From assembly GCA_949592205.1 (NCBI GenBank), contig CATIUR010000001.1:66606559-66670558 (forward strand): a stretch of DNA of 64,000 nucleotides, given 5' to 3'. Below are positions 11,341-20,238 of this stretch, one piece after another (the stretch's first letter is position 1; the number at the start of each line of letters is the position of its first letter). Both the position numbers and the translations under genes were made by a program. Under the pieces are notes generated by a model that ran no database searches, was not told the DNA's origin, and was given only the letters and a program-made list of their open reading frames with translations. This stretch comes from Helichrysum umbraculigerum (Eukaryota; Streptophyta; Magnoliopsida; Asterales; Asteraceae).

Positions 11341-11847
11341 TTAATGTAGATTAATTTGTTCCATCAGCGCGACAAGGCGGTCCACGGTTTCTGCTAGTCG
11401 GTTGGTTTGCCTGGCGTTGTCTTCAACCAAGGCCAGTCGTTGTGCTAGTGTTCGAGAATGATCCGCAGTCTCCTGTGAACGCTGTTCACATTCTTCTAAT
11501 CGGTTTCTTACAAGTTCATCTGCACCTAATTCGGCGGTCATGGAATCCTGAATTATGCTTACAGAGAGGTTGGTATCCTCTTGTTCTCGCTGTAGTTGTG
11601 ATATGCGGTCAAGAGCTTGACGAAGCAGGTAAGTCATTCGGTGTTGTTCCAGTTCCAGGTTTTCGAGTCTTTGCTCCTGACGGCGGGATTGGGTAGCCAA
11701 TACTGGCAACGTGAGATGTGCCGAGTTCTGAGAGTTATGTACAGGATAAGGGCTGGTTCGAGGTGACCTTGTGTTCCTCCTGGCTACTCGTGGGTTCCGT
11801 GACCCACGTGAGTGAGAGTGTGTCGGATTAGGTGGTGTGTTTGCCAT
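11341..11847 (-). CDS. Gypsy-B accessory coiled-coil ORF, copy 1 (168 aa)
   Basis: An intact ORF lies between the primer-binding site and gag. The N-terminus is basic and Ser/Pro/Arg-rich (Met-Ala-Asn-Thr-Pro-Pro, then Asn-Pro-Arg-Val-Ala-Arg-Arg-Asn). From about residue 50 to the end it is a heptad-patterned helix closing with Met-Glu-Gln-Ile-Asn-Leu-His. It is the same protein as at 41244-41750 and a diverged homologue of the ORFs at 19458-19943 and 53075-53560. The start is supported because the same Met-Ala-Asn-Thr-Pro begins all of them, preceded by an acceptor-like CACAG|GA. Function unknown; the basic tail plus coiled coil suggests an oligomer that binds nucleic acid or gag. Confidence 0.75.
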   Translation of the reverse strand: MANTPPNPTHSHSRGSRNPRVARRNTRSPRTSPYPVHNSQNSAHLTLPVLATQSRRQEQRLENLELEQHRMTYLLRQALDRISQLQREQEDTNLSVSIIQDSMTAELGADELVRNRLEECEQRSQETADHSRTLAQRLALVEDNARQTNRLAETVDRLVALMEQINLH

Positions 11848-12153
11848 TCCTGTGGCAGAGTGTAAGTAAGACGAGGCTAATATATATAAATATATATCAT
11901 ATCCAGCCTAGTGTCTAGCACGTATCAAGTAATGGTCCGGTTCTCTCGTGGTCAGAGTCAACTAACGCATCCCCGTTCAACATAATCATTTCAGACATTA
12001 CATCATCTTTCCTTAATTGTACATAGTTGATCAGGCTATGTTAAATTAAAGTCGTATGCTGTAATCCCTGAACTAGTCATGTCTAATAAGAAAATACTGC
12101 CTAACGGTCATAGTCTAGGCCCACAAAATGCAACCTAGTTCACTATAACCTTA

Positions 12154-12166
12154 GGCTCTGATACCA
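12154..12166 (-). other. Gypsy-B primer-binding site, copy 1
   Basis: Read on the minus strand the sequence is TGGTATCAGAGCC, complementary to the 3-prime end of plant initiator methionine tRNA. It lies three bases inside the LTR end, and is followed by a stretch AAGGTTATAGTGAACTAG shared with Gypsy-A and -C. Confidence 0.88.
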
Positions 12167-12997
12167 ATCTGTAACACCCCCAAATTTAGTGATTTGCGGA
12201 AGCATACTTAGGTGTTACTAATCAATATACAAAGCACAAGATATACAGCAAACGACCTCTAAATGAGACGTTTTGTAAAATAATTACATTTCATAATTTA
12301 ATCGTTCGAAAACATATAGTTTTCTTTACAAAAATATGTAAGCCTAGAGTCCGCGTATGTGGCGGGAGATTCTATTACGTAACCATAGTTACAAAAGATA
12401 ATGCCAAAGAATCTCCGTTAAATGCAGTTTGGAAATCATGCGACTCTAGCTAGTAATCCTGGAGTGATCCTACTCCGTAAGTGTACCTGAGAATACATGC
12501 TAAAAAGGGTCAACCAAAAGGTTGGTGAATCTCACAGGTTTATCAGTAAATAATCAGTTTGAACACAAGATTTCATCATTAGTGCCCGTAGGCGTATATC
12601 AAGTATTTGCAAATCTCGCAAAAGTAAAGAAATCAAGTTATACCGTTGCCATGAGGCTCATAATCGAAGCTTAACCCGTCAATAATCAGTTGCTCCCGTG
12701 ACATGCTCGAAATTGAGCAAGCATAAGTAAACGAAATAATAGTCGCCCGTTTATACATAACGGTTCGTGGTAGCGCTACTACCCCGGGCGGGGAGGGTCA
12801 TTTCCCTAATGGATCCATTAACTACTGTTCGCGCTTAAGTACATAACTAACGATATATGATGGAGAGACTTCAGTAAATAGTAAGTAACTCATGCAATTC
12901 CGTTTGGTATAGTAAACAGTTTAGTACTTGTGTTCAAGAAAAATCAGTAGCATGTATCTCCCCCAATAAGTTAAAACAGTAAAAGTGGGGCCGTAAG

Positions 12998-13006
12998 ACT
13001 CACCTG
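12998..13006 (-). promoter_or_regulatory. Splice-donor consensus in Gypsy-B LTR, copy 1
   Basis: CAG|GTGAGT read on the minus strand, about 1.49 kb into the LTR. If joined to the acceptor-like CACAG at about 11850 it would remove an intron of about 1.15 kb that contains the primer-binding site and would place the accessory ORF at the head of the mRNA. Splicing is inferred from the consensus and its conservation. Confidence 0.5.
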
Positions 13007-13359
13007 AGTCAAGCAGTGGTAAATAGCAAGTAGTAGTAAAGCAAGTAGGTTCTCTGAACCCGTGACCTTCTAGTGCCTAAACACGTAAGGTTAAGTAAGT
13101 AGATGTCTCGCAAGACCATCTAGGCTAGTTGTTCATACAACCCGTTGTGTTTAAATGTTGGTTTGTTCGCGTTCGTAACAAAGTATACGGCCCGTTGGTG
13201 ATTTGTTATAATTAAAGTTTATCATTCAATACGCAAATTAAAGTAATTGTAATAGGAAAGTATGTTTTATTATGATTGTTAGGTCGTACCGTATAAGGAT
13301 TTGAGGTTGTAAAAGTTCGACACTTAGTGAAAATGTGAGTTTTCAAGGTTCTGGTTTGT

Positions 13360-13628
13360 GCGACGTAGCATGCGACGTCGCAAGCGACGTAAGGTGCGAC
13401 GTAGGCAGGTACGTCGCATGATGCGACCTTCGCAAATCAATGCGACGTAGGGGGCGACGTTCGCTAATGCGACGTTGGTTCACTTTGCGACGTTAAAGTC
13501 TACGTTGCTACGTGCGACGTCCGCAAGTTAATGCGACGTAATAGGCTGCGTCGCTAGTGCGACGTTGAGGTTTTTGTGCGACGTAGGTCGCGACGTCGCA
13601 GAGGCCCCTGGCCAGGTGCGACGTAGCG
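13360..13628. repeat. TGCGACGT/ACGTCGCA motif array, Gypsy-B LTR copy 1
   Basis: About eighteen irregularly spaced copies of TGCGACGT or its complement fill 270 bases. Adjacent inverted copies can pair with each other. Spacing is irregular, so it is neither a satellite nor a CRISPR array. The array is CpG-rich and copies differ mostly by CG to TG changes, which suggests methylation and deamination. Confidence 0.8.
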
Positions 13629-14501
13629 GTCTGTTGGCCGGAAAATGTGCCGAAAATGAGTTTTCCGGTTTCCGTTCGGTCCAAATCTTTTACCCAACCC
13701 TTATATGAACATAATAAGCCTATTTAAACCATAAACTAGTAAAAATGGTCAAAAACGAGAGATGTCGGGATTTGTCGGAAACTTACAAAATGCTGAAACG
13801 AAATTCCGGAAAGATAGCGTTGTAGATCGTGAAGTGGTGAAAGTTTTTCTCCAAACGGGTGGTATGATCCGAGTGCTTTTTGTGTTGTTATTTTGTGAAA
13901 TTGTAAGATGGTGGTGGTGATAGTGAAGTTGGTGATTGAGAGAAAAAGAAAAGAGGAAAGAGAAGAGAGAGGTGAGAAATGGAAGGGAAAAGGAAGGAGG
14001 TGGGGGTTTTGTGTGAAAGCCCCCATTTTAAGTCCGCGTCTCCGCGCTCCGTGCGGTGTTCGTTTCCTCCGTCGTTTAAGCGTAAATATTTATTTCGCAC
14101 GTTAATTATTCATTTAAAAAAAGTAAATTTTGTTAAGTAATTTAATTGGATTATTTTTCTAATCTTTAAATAAGTTTGTGTAATTTGTTTTTAAGTCGCG
14201 TAGTTTTAGTTGTACTAAATAGGATAATTTGGGAGTATTACTAAGATGCTATTCCGAATGTTATGATGTTTTTAGATAATGTTTTATGCTTAAATTTAAA
14301 ATGTTTCACCAACGTCCGTATTTACCGAATCGAATTACATTCGATTTAAATTGCGTACGATTTAACCAAATCGCATTTTCGTATATATTCAACAATATAT
14401 ATAATTCAATACATAAATTAGATTAACACAGAACTAATTACATGTATTAACAAAGAATTAGGCACTAATTCTAGTCCTAATTTGCCGGTTGTTACAAAAC
14501 T

Positions 14502-16727
14502 ATCCTAGAGCTGCTCAAACACGAAGAGTTATACGCCAAATTCTCTAAGTGTGAGTTCTGGATGCAAACTGTTCAATTCCTTGGACACGTCATTGACAAT
14601 CAAGGGATTCATGTCGATCCTTCAAAAATCGAGGCTATCAAGTGTTGGCAAGCACCTACAACACCAACCGAGGTACGCCAATTCTTAGGACTCGCCGGAT
14701 ACTACAGGCGGTTCATTGAGGATTTTTCGAAAATAGCCCTACCTCTCACTGCACTGACTCAAAAAGAAAAGAAGTTCGATTGGACTGACAAACAGGAGTC
14801 AGCTTTTCAGCTACTAAAACAGAAACTCTGCAGTGCACCTATCTTATCTTTACCCGAAGGCAACGATGACTTCGTGGTATACTGTGATGCTTCACACCAA
14901 GGTCTTGGTTGCGTGCTGATGCAACGAGACAAAGTCATCGCTTACGCCTCTCGACAACTCAAGGTCCACGAAAAGAATTACACAACTCATGACCTAGAGT
15001 TGGGGGCTGTTGTATTCGCTCTGAAAATCTGGAGACACTACTTATACGGTACCAAGTGTACAATCTTTACTGACCATAAAAGTCTCCAACATATCTTCGA
15101 TCAGAAGGATCTCAACATGAGGCAACGTCGATGGGTCGAGTTGCTTACTGATTACGATTGCGAAATTCGCTATCATCCAGGCAAGGCGAATGTTGTCGCC
15201 GATGCCTTAAGCCGAAAAGAACGAGTGAAACCACTTCGAGTTCGAGCTCTCGGTATGACCATTCACAACGACCTCATCAATCAAACTCTCACCGCTCAAC
15301 TCGAAGCACTCAAACCAGAAAACTTGATAAACGAGGCCTTACGGGGCATGGACAAACAATTTGAAACCAAACCTAACGGGGCCAAATACTTCTCGAATCG
15401 AATCTGGTTGCCAAGTTTTGGGAACCTTCGAGACTTGGTGATGAATGAAGCTCACAAGTCTAAATACTCTATACACCCCGGTGCCGACAAAATGTATCAC
15501 GGCATCAAGGAAATGTACTGGTGGCCCAACATGAAATCTGACATTGCAACCTATGTTGGCAAGTGTCTTACTTGTTCCAAAGTTAAAGCTGAACACCAGA
15601 AACCCTCCGGTTTGTTACAACAACCCGAAATACCACAATGGAAATGGGAGCAGATCACCATGGATTTCATTACTAAACTCCCGAAAACTTCTAACGGTTG
15701 CGATACCATTTGGGTGATCGTTGACCGACTCACTAAATCTGCTCATTTCCTAGCCATCAAAGAAACTGATAAGATGGAACGTTTGACACGGATCTACCTG
15801 AAAGAAATCGTGTCAAGACACGGCGTGCCCATCTCAATCATCTCCGACCGAGGTGCTCGATTTACTTCTCGCTTCTGGCAGTCACTGCAAAAATCTCTTG
15901 GTACTCGTCTGGATATGAGTATGGCTTACCATCCTCAAACCGATGGCCAGAGCGAACGAACCATACAAACACTGGAAGACATGCTACGAGCCTGCGTAGT
16001 TGACTTCGGTAAAAACTGGGAAAATCACTTACCGTTGTGCGAGTTCTCGTACAACAACAGTTATCACACCAGCATAAAGGCTGCACCCTTCGAGGCACTG
16101 TACGGTCGTAAGTACCGGTCACCTATCTGTTGGACTGAGGTGGGGGATACACAACTCACCGGTCCAGAAATCATACATGAAACAACTGAAAAGATCGTCG
16201 GCATACAAAACCGACTAAAAGCCGCACGTGATCGTCAGAAAAGCTATGCTGACGTGAGACGCAAACACCTTGAGTTCCAGGTAGGGGACAAGGTACTTCT
16301 CAAAGTGGCACCGTGGAAAGGTGTTATTCGATTCGGAAAACGAGGCAAACTAAATCCTAGATACATCGGACCATTCAAAATCCTTGAAAGGATTGGTCCA
16401 GTGGCGTACCGCCTGCAACTTCCTGCTGAGCTTAGCAGCGTTCACAACACATTCCACATTTCTAATCTGAAGAAATGTCTGTCTGACGAGACACTGATAA
16501 CACCGCTCGACGAAATTCAGATCGATGATAAACTTCATTTTGTCGAGGAACCTATGGGAATCATGGACCGCGAGGTCAAACAACTAAAACAGAGTCGTAT
16601 TCCCATCGTTAAAGTCAGGTGGAATTCTAGACGTGGTCCTGAATTCACCTGGGAACGGGAAGACCAAATGCGACAGAAATACCCACATCTCTTCCCAGAC
16701 AACGCACCGTCCGTGCACTCAAGCTAA
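14502..16727 (+). pseudogene. pol: Gypsy-A pol, C-terminal 741 codons, copy 1 (open but headless)
   Basis: The frame is open from the insertion point of Gypsy-B to the stop at 16727; the first ATG is at 14562, but the frame continues upstream to 14502. It encodes the end of reverse transcriptase, RNase H (Tyr-Cys-Asp-Ala-Ser), an integrase with zinc-binding His-His-Cys-Cys, a catalytic core with Met-Asp-Phe-Ile, Ser-Asp-Arg-Gly and Gln-Ser-Glu-Arg, and a chromodomain-like tail (Val-Arg-Trp-Asn ... Phe-Thr-Trp-Glu-Arg-Glu-Asp). Unlike copy 2 it lacks the nonsense codon at the RNase H/integrase border. It has no gag or protease in this copy and no promoter of its own, so it is a fragment. Confidence 0.88.
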
Positions 16728-16743
16728 TTTCGGGACGAAATTT

Positions 16744-16760
16744 CTTTAACAAGGGGAGAA
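16744..16760 (+). other. Gypsy-A polypurine tract, copy 1
   Basis: The purine-rich AACAAGGGGAGAA directly abuts the TGTAACACC start of the LTR, the position where plus-strand DNA synthesis is primed. The preceding TTTCGGGACGAAATTTC is a short palindrome shared with Gypsy-B and -C. Confidence 0.8.
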
Positions 16761-17680
16761 TGTAACACCTGCTAAATTAGGATAATTAATTATGCCTAAT
16801 TAATTGTAACTAGATGTAATTAGTATGTAATAGGACTAATTGCAGGCTCTATTTGTATATATATATAAGGTGATTTATATATATGTGTGTGTACTTACGC
16901 GATTTGGATAAATCGTGCGAATTAACCGGACGGAGTCCGACACAGTTTACTTGGACGTTGGTGACAGAAATTTACTTAAATAATGAGAACGTATTTTGTT
17001 ATATAAAATACGCAACCGAACGAACACTATTTATATATTATCGCGACGACATTTTAAATAATGCAATAAAACGTAATAAACACGAATTAATAATTTAAAT
17101 ACTGCGACAAATGTTTTTATTATTAATTTCAAAGTGTTTTTATTTAAATATTCCAGTTACATTTTTTAAAAATAACGGTTTGGTTAAAATACTAAAAACA
17201 AAGGATTAAACGCTTAGGACATTGAGTAAACACTGAGTTTTAGGGAGCGTTTTCCCCTCCTTCCTCCTTTGGATCAGCCAACTCCAACCCCCACCCACTT
17301 CTCTTTTTCATTTTCTTTATCACTAAAAACACACACACCTCAAAAAAACTCTCTCAACTCCAATCTACACTAAATTTTCGAAATACAAACCGACACACGA
17401 AATTTACATATTCGGAATCACCATCACGAGTGGAGCAAGAATATCAAGACCGTTTTCATCATCTCATCTTCCATTTAGCTCGATTTGCAAAAGTAAGAAA
17501 ATTCTAAAATCTTAGATCTATTCAATTTGGTGTAATGTTTTGATGCTTTGATGTGTACACAACTTAGATATAACCTAATACATGAAGAATACACGATTTT
17601 ATAGCTCAAAAATGGGTTAGAATTGCGTTTTTAGTCGAAAATTCTTGAAACCCGAAAGTTTCTGGGCTGGTGTTCATACA

Positions 17681-17967
17681 TGCGACACAAGCCTTGTGTC
17701 GCATGCTGTGTCGCATAAACCCATTTGTGTCGCATCTTGTGTCGTACCAATCCTTTAGTGTCGTAACCTTTGCGACACAATATTGTGTCGCACTCTATGT
17801 CGCAATACTATGTCGTATTTTATACGACACAACCGTTCTGTCGCTATTGAATTAGCATCGCAAGTTTTTGTGACACAACCACTGTGTCGCAGAGCTCTTG
17901 TGTCGCACTTTATGCGACACAACCACTGTGTCGCATACCAAACTTTAGTGTCGCAGATTGTGTCGCA
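17681..17967. repeat. GTGTCGCA/TGCGACAC motif array, Gypsy-A LTR
   Basis: I count about nineteen copies of GTGTCGCA, TGCGACAC or one-base variants in 287 bases, in both orientations. The array sits 920-1207 bases into the LTR. The equivalent position in Gypsy-B and -C carries a TGCGACGT-type array. Only the last bases of the core motif differ, so the families seem to have re-amplified related seeds. Confidence 0.8.
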
Positions 17968-18305
17968 AAAACACAGAAAACCAGAATTTTAAAGTCAAAG
18001 TTACTGTACAAAAAAGTCAAATTTTACTGTAGCAGTACTGTAGCAAATCTACTGTAGCAAAGTCAACAATTTAGAAATTTTGCTACAAACCGTCACCAAC
18101 GGGCCCAAACATGTTTCTCAACAAACGAACAATTACAAACATACAGACAAACATTGGCTATACTAGTTGTGTACAACTAAACGAAACGTCTCGTGAGACG
18201 CATACTTACATAACTTCATATGAATAGGCATTTGAAGGGTACGGGTTCGGAGAACCTACTTGCTATATTTACTACTTGCTATTTGCTACGGCTTATTACC
18301 AGACT

Positions 18306-18314
18306 CAGGTGAGT
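18306..18314 (+). promoter_or_regulatory. Splice-donor consensus CAG|GTGAGT in Gypsy-A 5-prime LTR
   Basis: It is followed by CTTACGGCCCCACTTTTACTG, most of which is shared by Gypsy-B, -C and the solo family. Joined to the acceptor-like TCTCAG ending at 19455 it would excise 1147 bases. The matching distances in Gypsy-B and -C are about 1154 and 1124. Function is inferred. Confidence 0.55.
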
Positions 18315-19132
18315 CTTACGGCCCCACTTTTACTGTTTTTATACTTTGGGGTGAGATACTTAGCAACTGTTTTACATATGAACACAATGTACTGAACTGA
18401 AAACATTACTGTTTACAAACAAACGCATGAGTTACTTTTATCCACTGAAAGCCTCCTAATCGTAAGTTGTTAGTTATGGACTTAAGCGCGATTACTAATA
18501 GATGGATCCATTTGGGACTGACAATCCCTGTCTGGGGTGGTAGCGCCACCACGTACTGATTTACACGTAGAAACAGACATATTAGTATTTGTTACATATG
18601 AGTGTGCGGATAGCACTCACGGGGGTACGTGATATATTCACACTACACGGTTAAGCTTCAACTTATGAGCTCATGGCACTGTACTGATTTACTGATTTAC
18701 TTACTTTGCTTGATAGCAATACGGGTACATACTTGTGGTTCATAACACCTACTTATTACTAAACCTGTGAGATTCACCAACCTTTTTGGTTGACACTTTT
18801 TAGCTTTGTATCTCAGGTACACTTACGGAGTAGGATCACTCCAGGATTACTAGCTAGAGTCGCATGATTTACAAACTGCATTTAACGGAGATTCTTTGGC
18901 ATCATCTTTTGTAACTATGGTTATGTAATAGAATCTCCCGCTATACGCGCGGACTCTAGTGAACTATATTTTTGTATACGAACACCAAAGGTTTTCAAAC
19001 AATTATTATTTATGAAACCTTTTCGAAACGTCTCATTTAGAGGTCGTTTACTATTAATCTTGTGCTTTGTATATTGATTAGTAACACCCAATGTATGCTT
19101 CCGCAAATCGTCAATTTGGGGGTGTTACAGAT

Positions 19133-19145
19133 TGGTATCAGAGCC
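19133..19145 (+). other. Gypsy-A primer-binding site
   Basis: TGGTATCAGAGCC, complementary to the 3-prime end of initiator methionine tRNA, starts three bases after the LTR end. This is where minus-strand DNA synthesis starts. Confidence 0.92.
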
Positions 19146-19448
19146 TAAGGTTATAGTGAACTAGGTTGCATTTAGTGGGCCTAGACTATGACCGTTAGGC
19201 AGTATTTTCTTATTAGACATGACTGGTTCAGGAATTACAGCATACGACTTTAATTTAACATAGCCTGATCAACTATGTACAATTAAGGAAAGATGATGTA
19301 ATGTCTGAAATGATTATGTTGAACGGGGATACGTTAGTTGACTCTGACTTCGAGAGAACTGAGACTTAAACATGTTTATGCTAGACACTCAATAGGCTAT
19401 ATTATATAGGAATTATATGAATATAGGCCTCAATCTTACTAACGCTTT

Positions 19449-19457
19449 GTCTCAGAA
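19449..19457 (+). promoter_or_regulatory. Acceptor-like sequence before the Gypsy-A accessory ORF
   Basis: The sequence GTCTCAG|AA directly precedes the ATG at 19458 after a pyrimidine-rich tract. Gypsy-C has the same TGTCTCAG|AA before its ATG and Gypsy-B has TGCCACAG|GA. Placing an acceptor two bases before the start codon in all three families is unlikely by chance. No transcript evidence is available here. Confidence 0.5.
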
Positions 19458-19943
19458 ATGGCAAATACCCCATCCAATTCATCTCGTTCTCAATCCGGGT
19501 CGCAGAACCCAAGGGTAGCAAGGAGGAACAACAGGTTGCCTCGAGCTGGCCCGTACTCTACTCACTTCACCTTGCCGGCCTTAGCTGCTAGGGTGAACCA
19601 ACACGAGCAACGACTTCGCACCATGGATGTCGTGTTGCAGGAAACAAACGAAAACTGGAGACTTACATCACTTGAGCGCATTGAACAAGTCTCTGAGGAT
19701 CACGAAACCACCGTTAATAATGTGGACGTACTTTTCAACAAGGTGGTGGAGATAAGCGTGGAAACCGCTCTTTTGAAACACAGACTTGATGAGTGTGAAC
19801 AACGCTCACGGGAAACGGAAGAATATACCCGTGGATTGGTACAGCGACTAGCATTAGCTGAAGACAATGCTCGGCAAGCCAGCAGACTTGCAAATACTGT
19901 GGATCGTCTCATCGAAATGATGGAGCAGATTAACCTACGTTAA
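19458..19943 (+). CDS. Gypsy-A accessory coiled-coil ORF (161 aa)
   Basis: An intact ORF between the primer-binding site and gag, in a different frame from gag and ending 295 bases before it. Residues 1-40 are Ser/Arg/Pro-rich and basic; residues 40-161 show heptad spacing typical of a coiled coil and end Met-Glu-Gln-Ile-Asn-Leu-Arg. It is close to the Gypsy-C protein (same length) and more distant from Gypsy-B. In the first 15 codons the four base changes against Gypsy-C are all synonymous, which points to selection for the protein. I do not recognise it as a known retrotransposon protein. The ORF before gag in Ogre elements occupies a similar place, but I see no resemblance I can support. 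Confidence 0.78.
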   Translation: MANTPSNSSRSQSGSQNPRVARRNNRLPRAGPYSTHFTLPALAARVNQHEQRLRTMDVVLQETNENWRLTSLERIEQVSEDHETTVNNVDVLFNKVVEISVETALLKHRLDECEQRSRETEEYTRGLVQRLALAEDNARQASRLANTVDRLIEMMEQINLR

Positions 19944-20238
19944 GACTAGCGTAGTCTTTGTTTTGTAAACTATCCTGTAATCTAGTAACTATCTAAGCAC
20001 TACTCTATGTTTCAGTCGGATGTAATAATTCCCGACACCTTTTGTAATACATCCGCAGGATGTAACCTTTGAACTCGTATCATCTATCAAATATTCCTTG
20101 CTGTTTCGACTCATATTAATTGCCATAATCCTTTTTCATGTTGATGTTATGTATTACCAACTTTATACATGTACATCTGAAATAAATGCAATTTTCTTAC
20201 AAAATCTCATGTATCTTCATTTCTTTTATTGAAGAATC
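19944..20238 (+). other. Gypsy-A spacer between accessory ORF and gag
   Basis: Noncoding, 295 bases. It shares CCGACACCTTTTGTAATAC, the GGATGTAAC repeats and the TTCATTTCTTTTATTGAAG block with Gypsy-B and -C. The last block looks like a branch-poor acceptor four bases before the gag ATG. Confidence 0.55.

Larger units (their letters stand above)
8000..14496 (-). mobile_element. Gypsy-B right half, copy 1 (5-prime LTR, accessory ORF, gag, PR, RT, RNase H)
   Basis: This is the duplicate of 37903-44398. Read on the minus strand it contains the 5-prime LTR (14496-12170), primer-binding site, accessory ORF, gag-pol as far as the Sirevirus insertion point, then the CATGC target duplication. The integrase half is absent from this copy because the left side was lost at the 3587-3588 breakpoint. 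On the right the AAACT target duplication at 14497-14501 marks its insertion in Gypsy-A. Confidence 0.9.
12170..14496 (-). repeat. Gypsy-B 5-prime LTR, copy 1
   Basis: This 2327-base LTR (one base longer than the other Gypsy-B LTRs) starts, read on the minus strand, with TGTAACAACC and ends GGTGTTACA. It contains the motif array at 13360-13628, the splice-donor consensus at 13006-12998 and the terminal hairpin. ORFs within the pyrimidine-rich leader near 13736-14105 occur on both strands and are not credible genes. Confidence 0.9.
14497..19129 (+). mobile_element. Gypsy-A right half, copy 1, ending in the LTR shared with the full element
   Basis: After the AAACT target duplication (14497-14501) the sequence resumes Gypsy-A pol exactly where Gypsy-B interrupted it. 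It runs through integrase, chromodomain, the polypurine tract and the LTR at 16761-19129. That same LTR serves as the 5-prime LTR of the complete Gypsy-A to its right. The arrangement is internal-LTR-internal-LTR, the product of unequal LTR recombination. Confidence 0.9.
16761..19129 (+). repeat. Gypsy-A 5-prime LTR (middle LTR of the tandem array)
   Basis: It starts TGTAACACCT and ends GGGGTGTTACA. TATA-like sequence (TATATATATATAAGG) lies near 16857. A pyrimidine-rich leader follows near 17246-17360, the GTGTCGCA array at 17681-17967, the donor consensus at 18306-18314 and a terminal hairpin at 19082-19128. By eye it differs from the 3-prime LTR at about 12 of 2369 positions. That comparison measures the duplication, not the insertion of Gypsy-A, because this LTR is a recombination product. 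Confidence 0.92.

Noticed and set aside
13736..14105. ORFs in the Gypsy-B LTR leader, repeated near 23991-24360 and 43638-44007
   Set aside because: Overlapping frames on both strands through a purine/pyrimidine-rich leader; conservation is due to the LTR being repeated.
17681..17967. Dense short repeats resembling a CRISPR array or satellite
   Set aside because: Spacing is irregular, units occur in both orientations and there are no unique spacers of equal size; the array lies inside an LTR of a plant retrotransposon.
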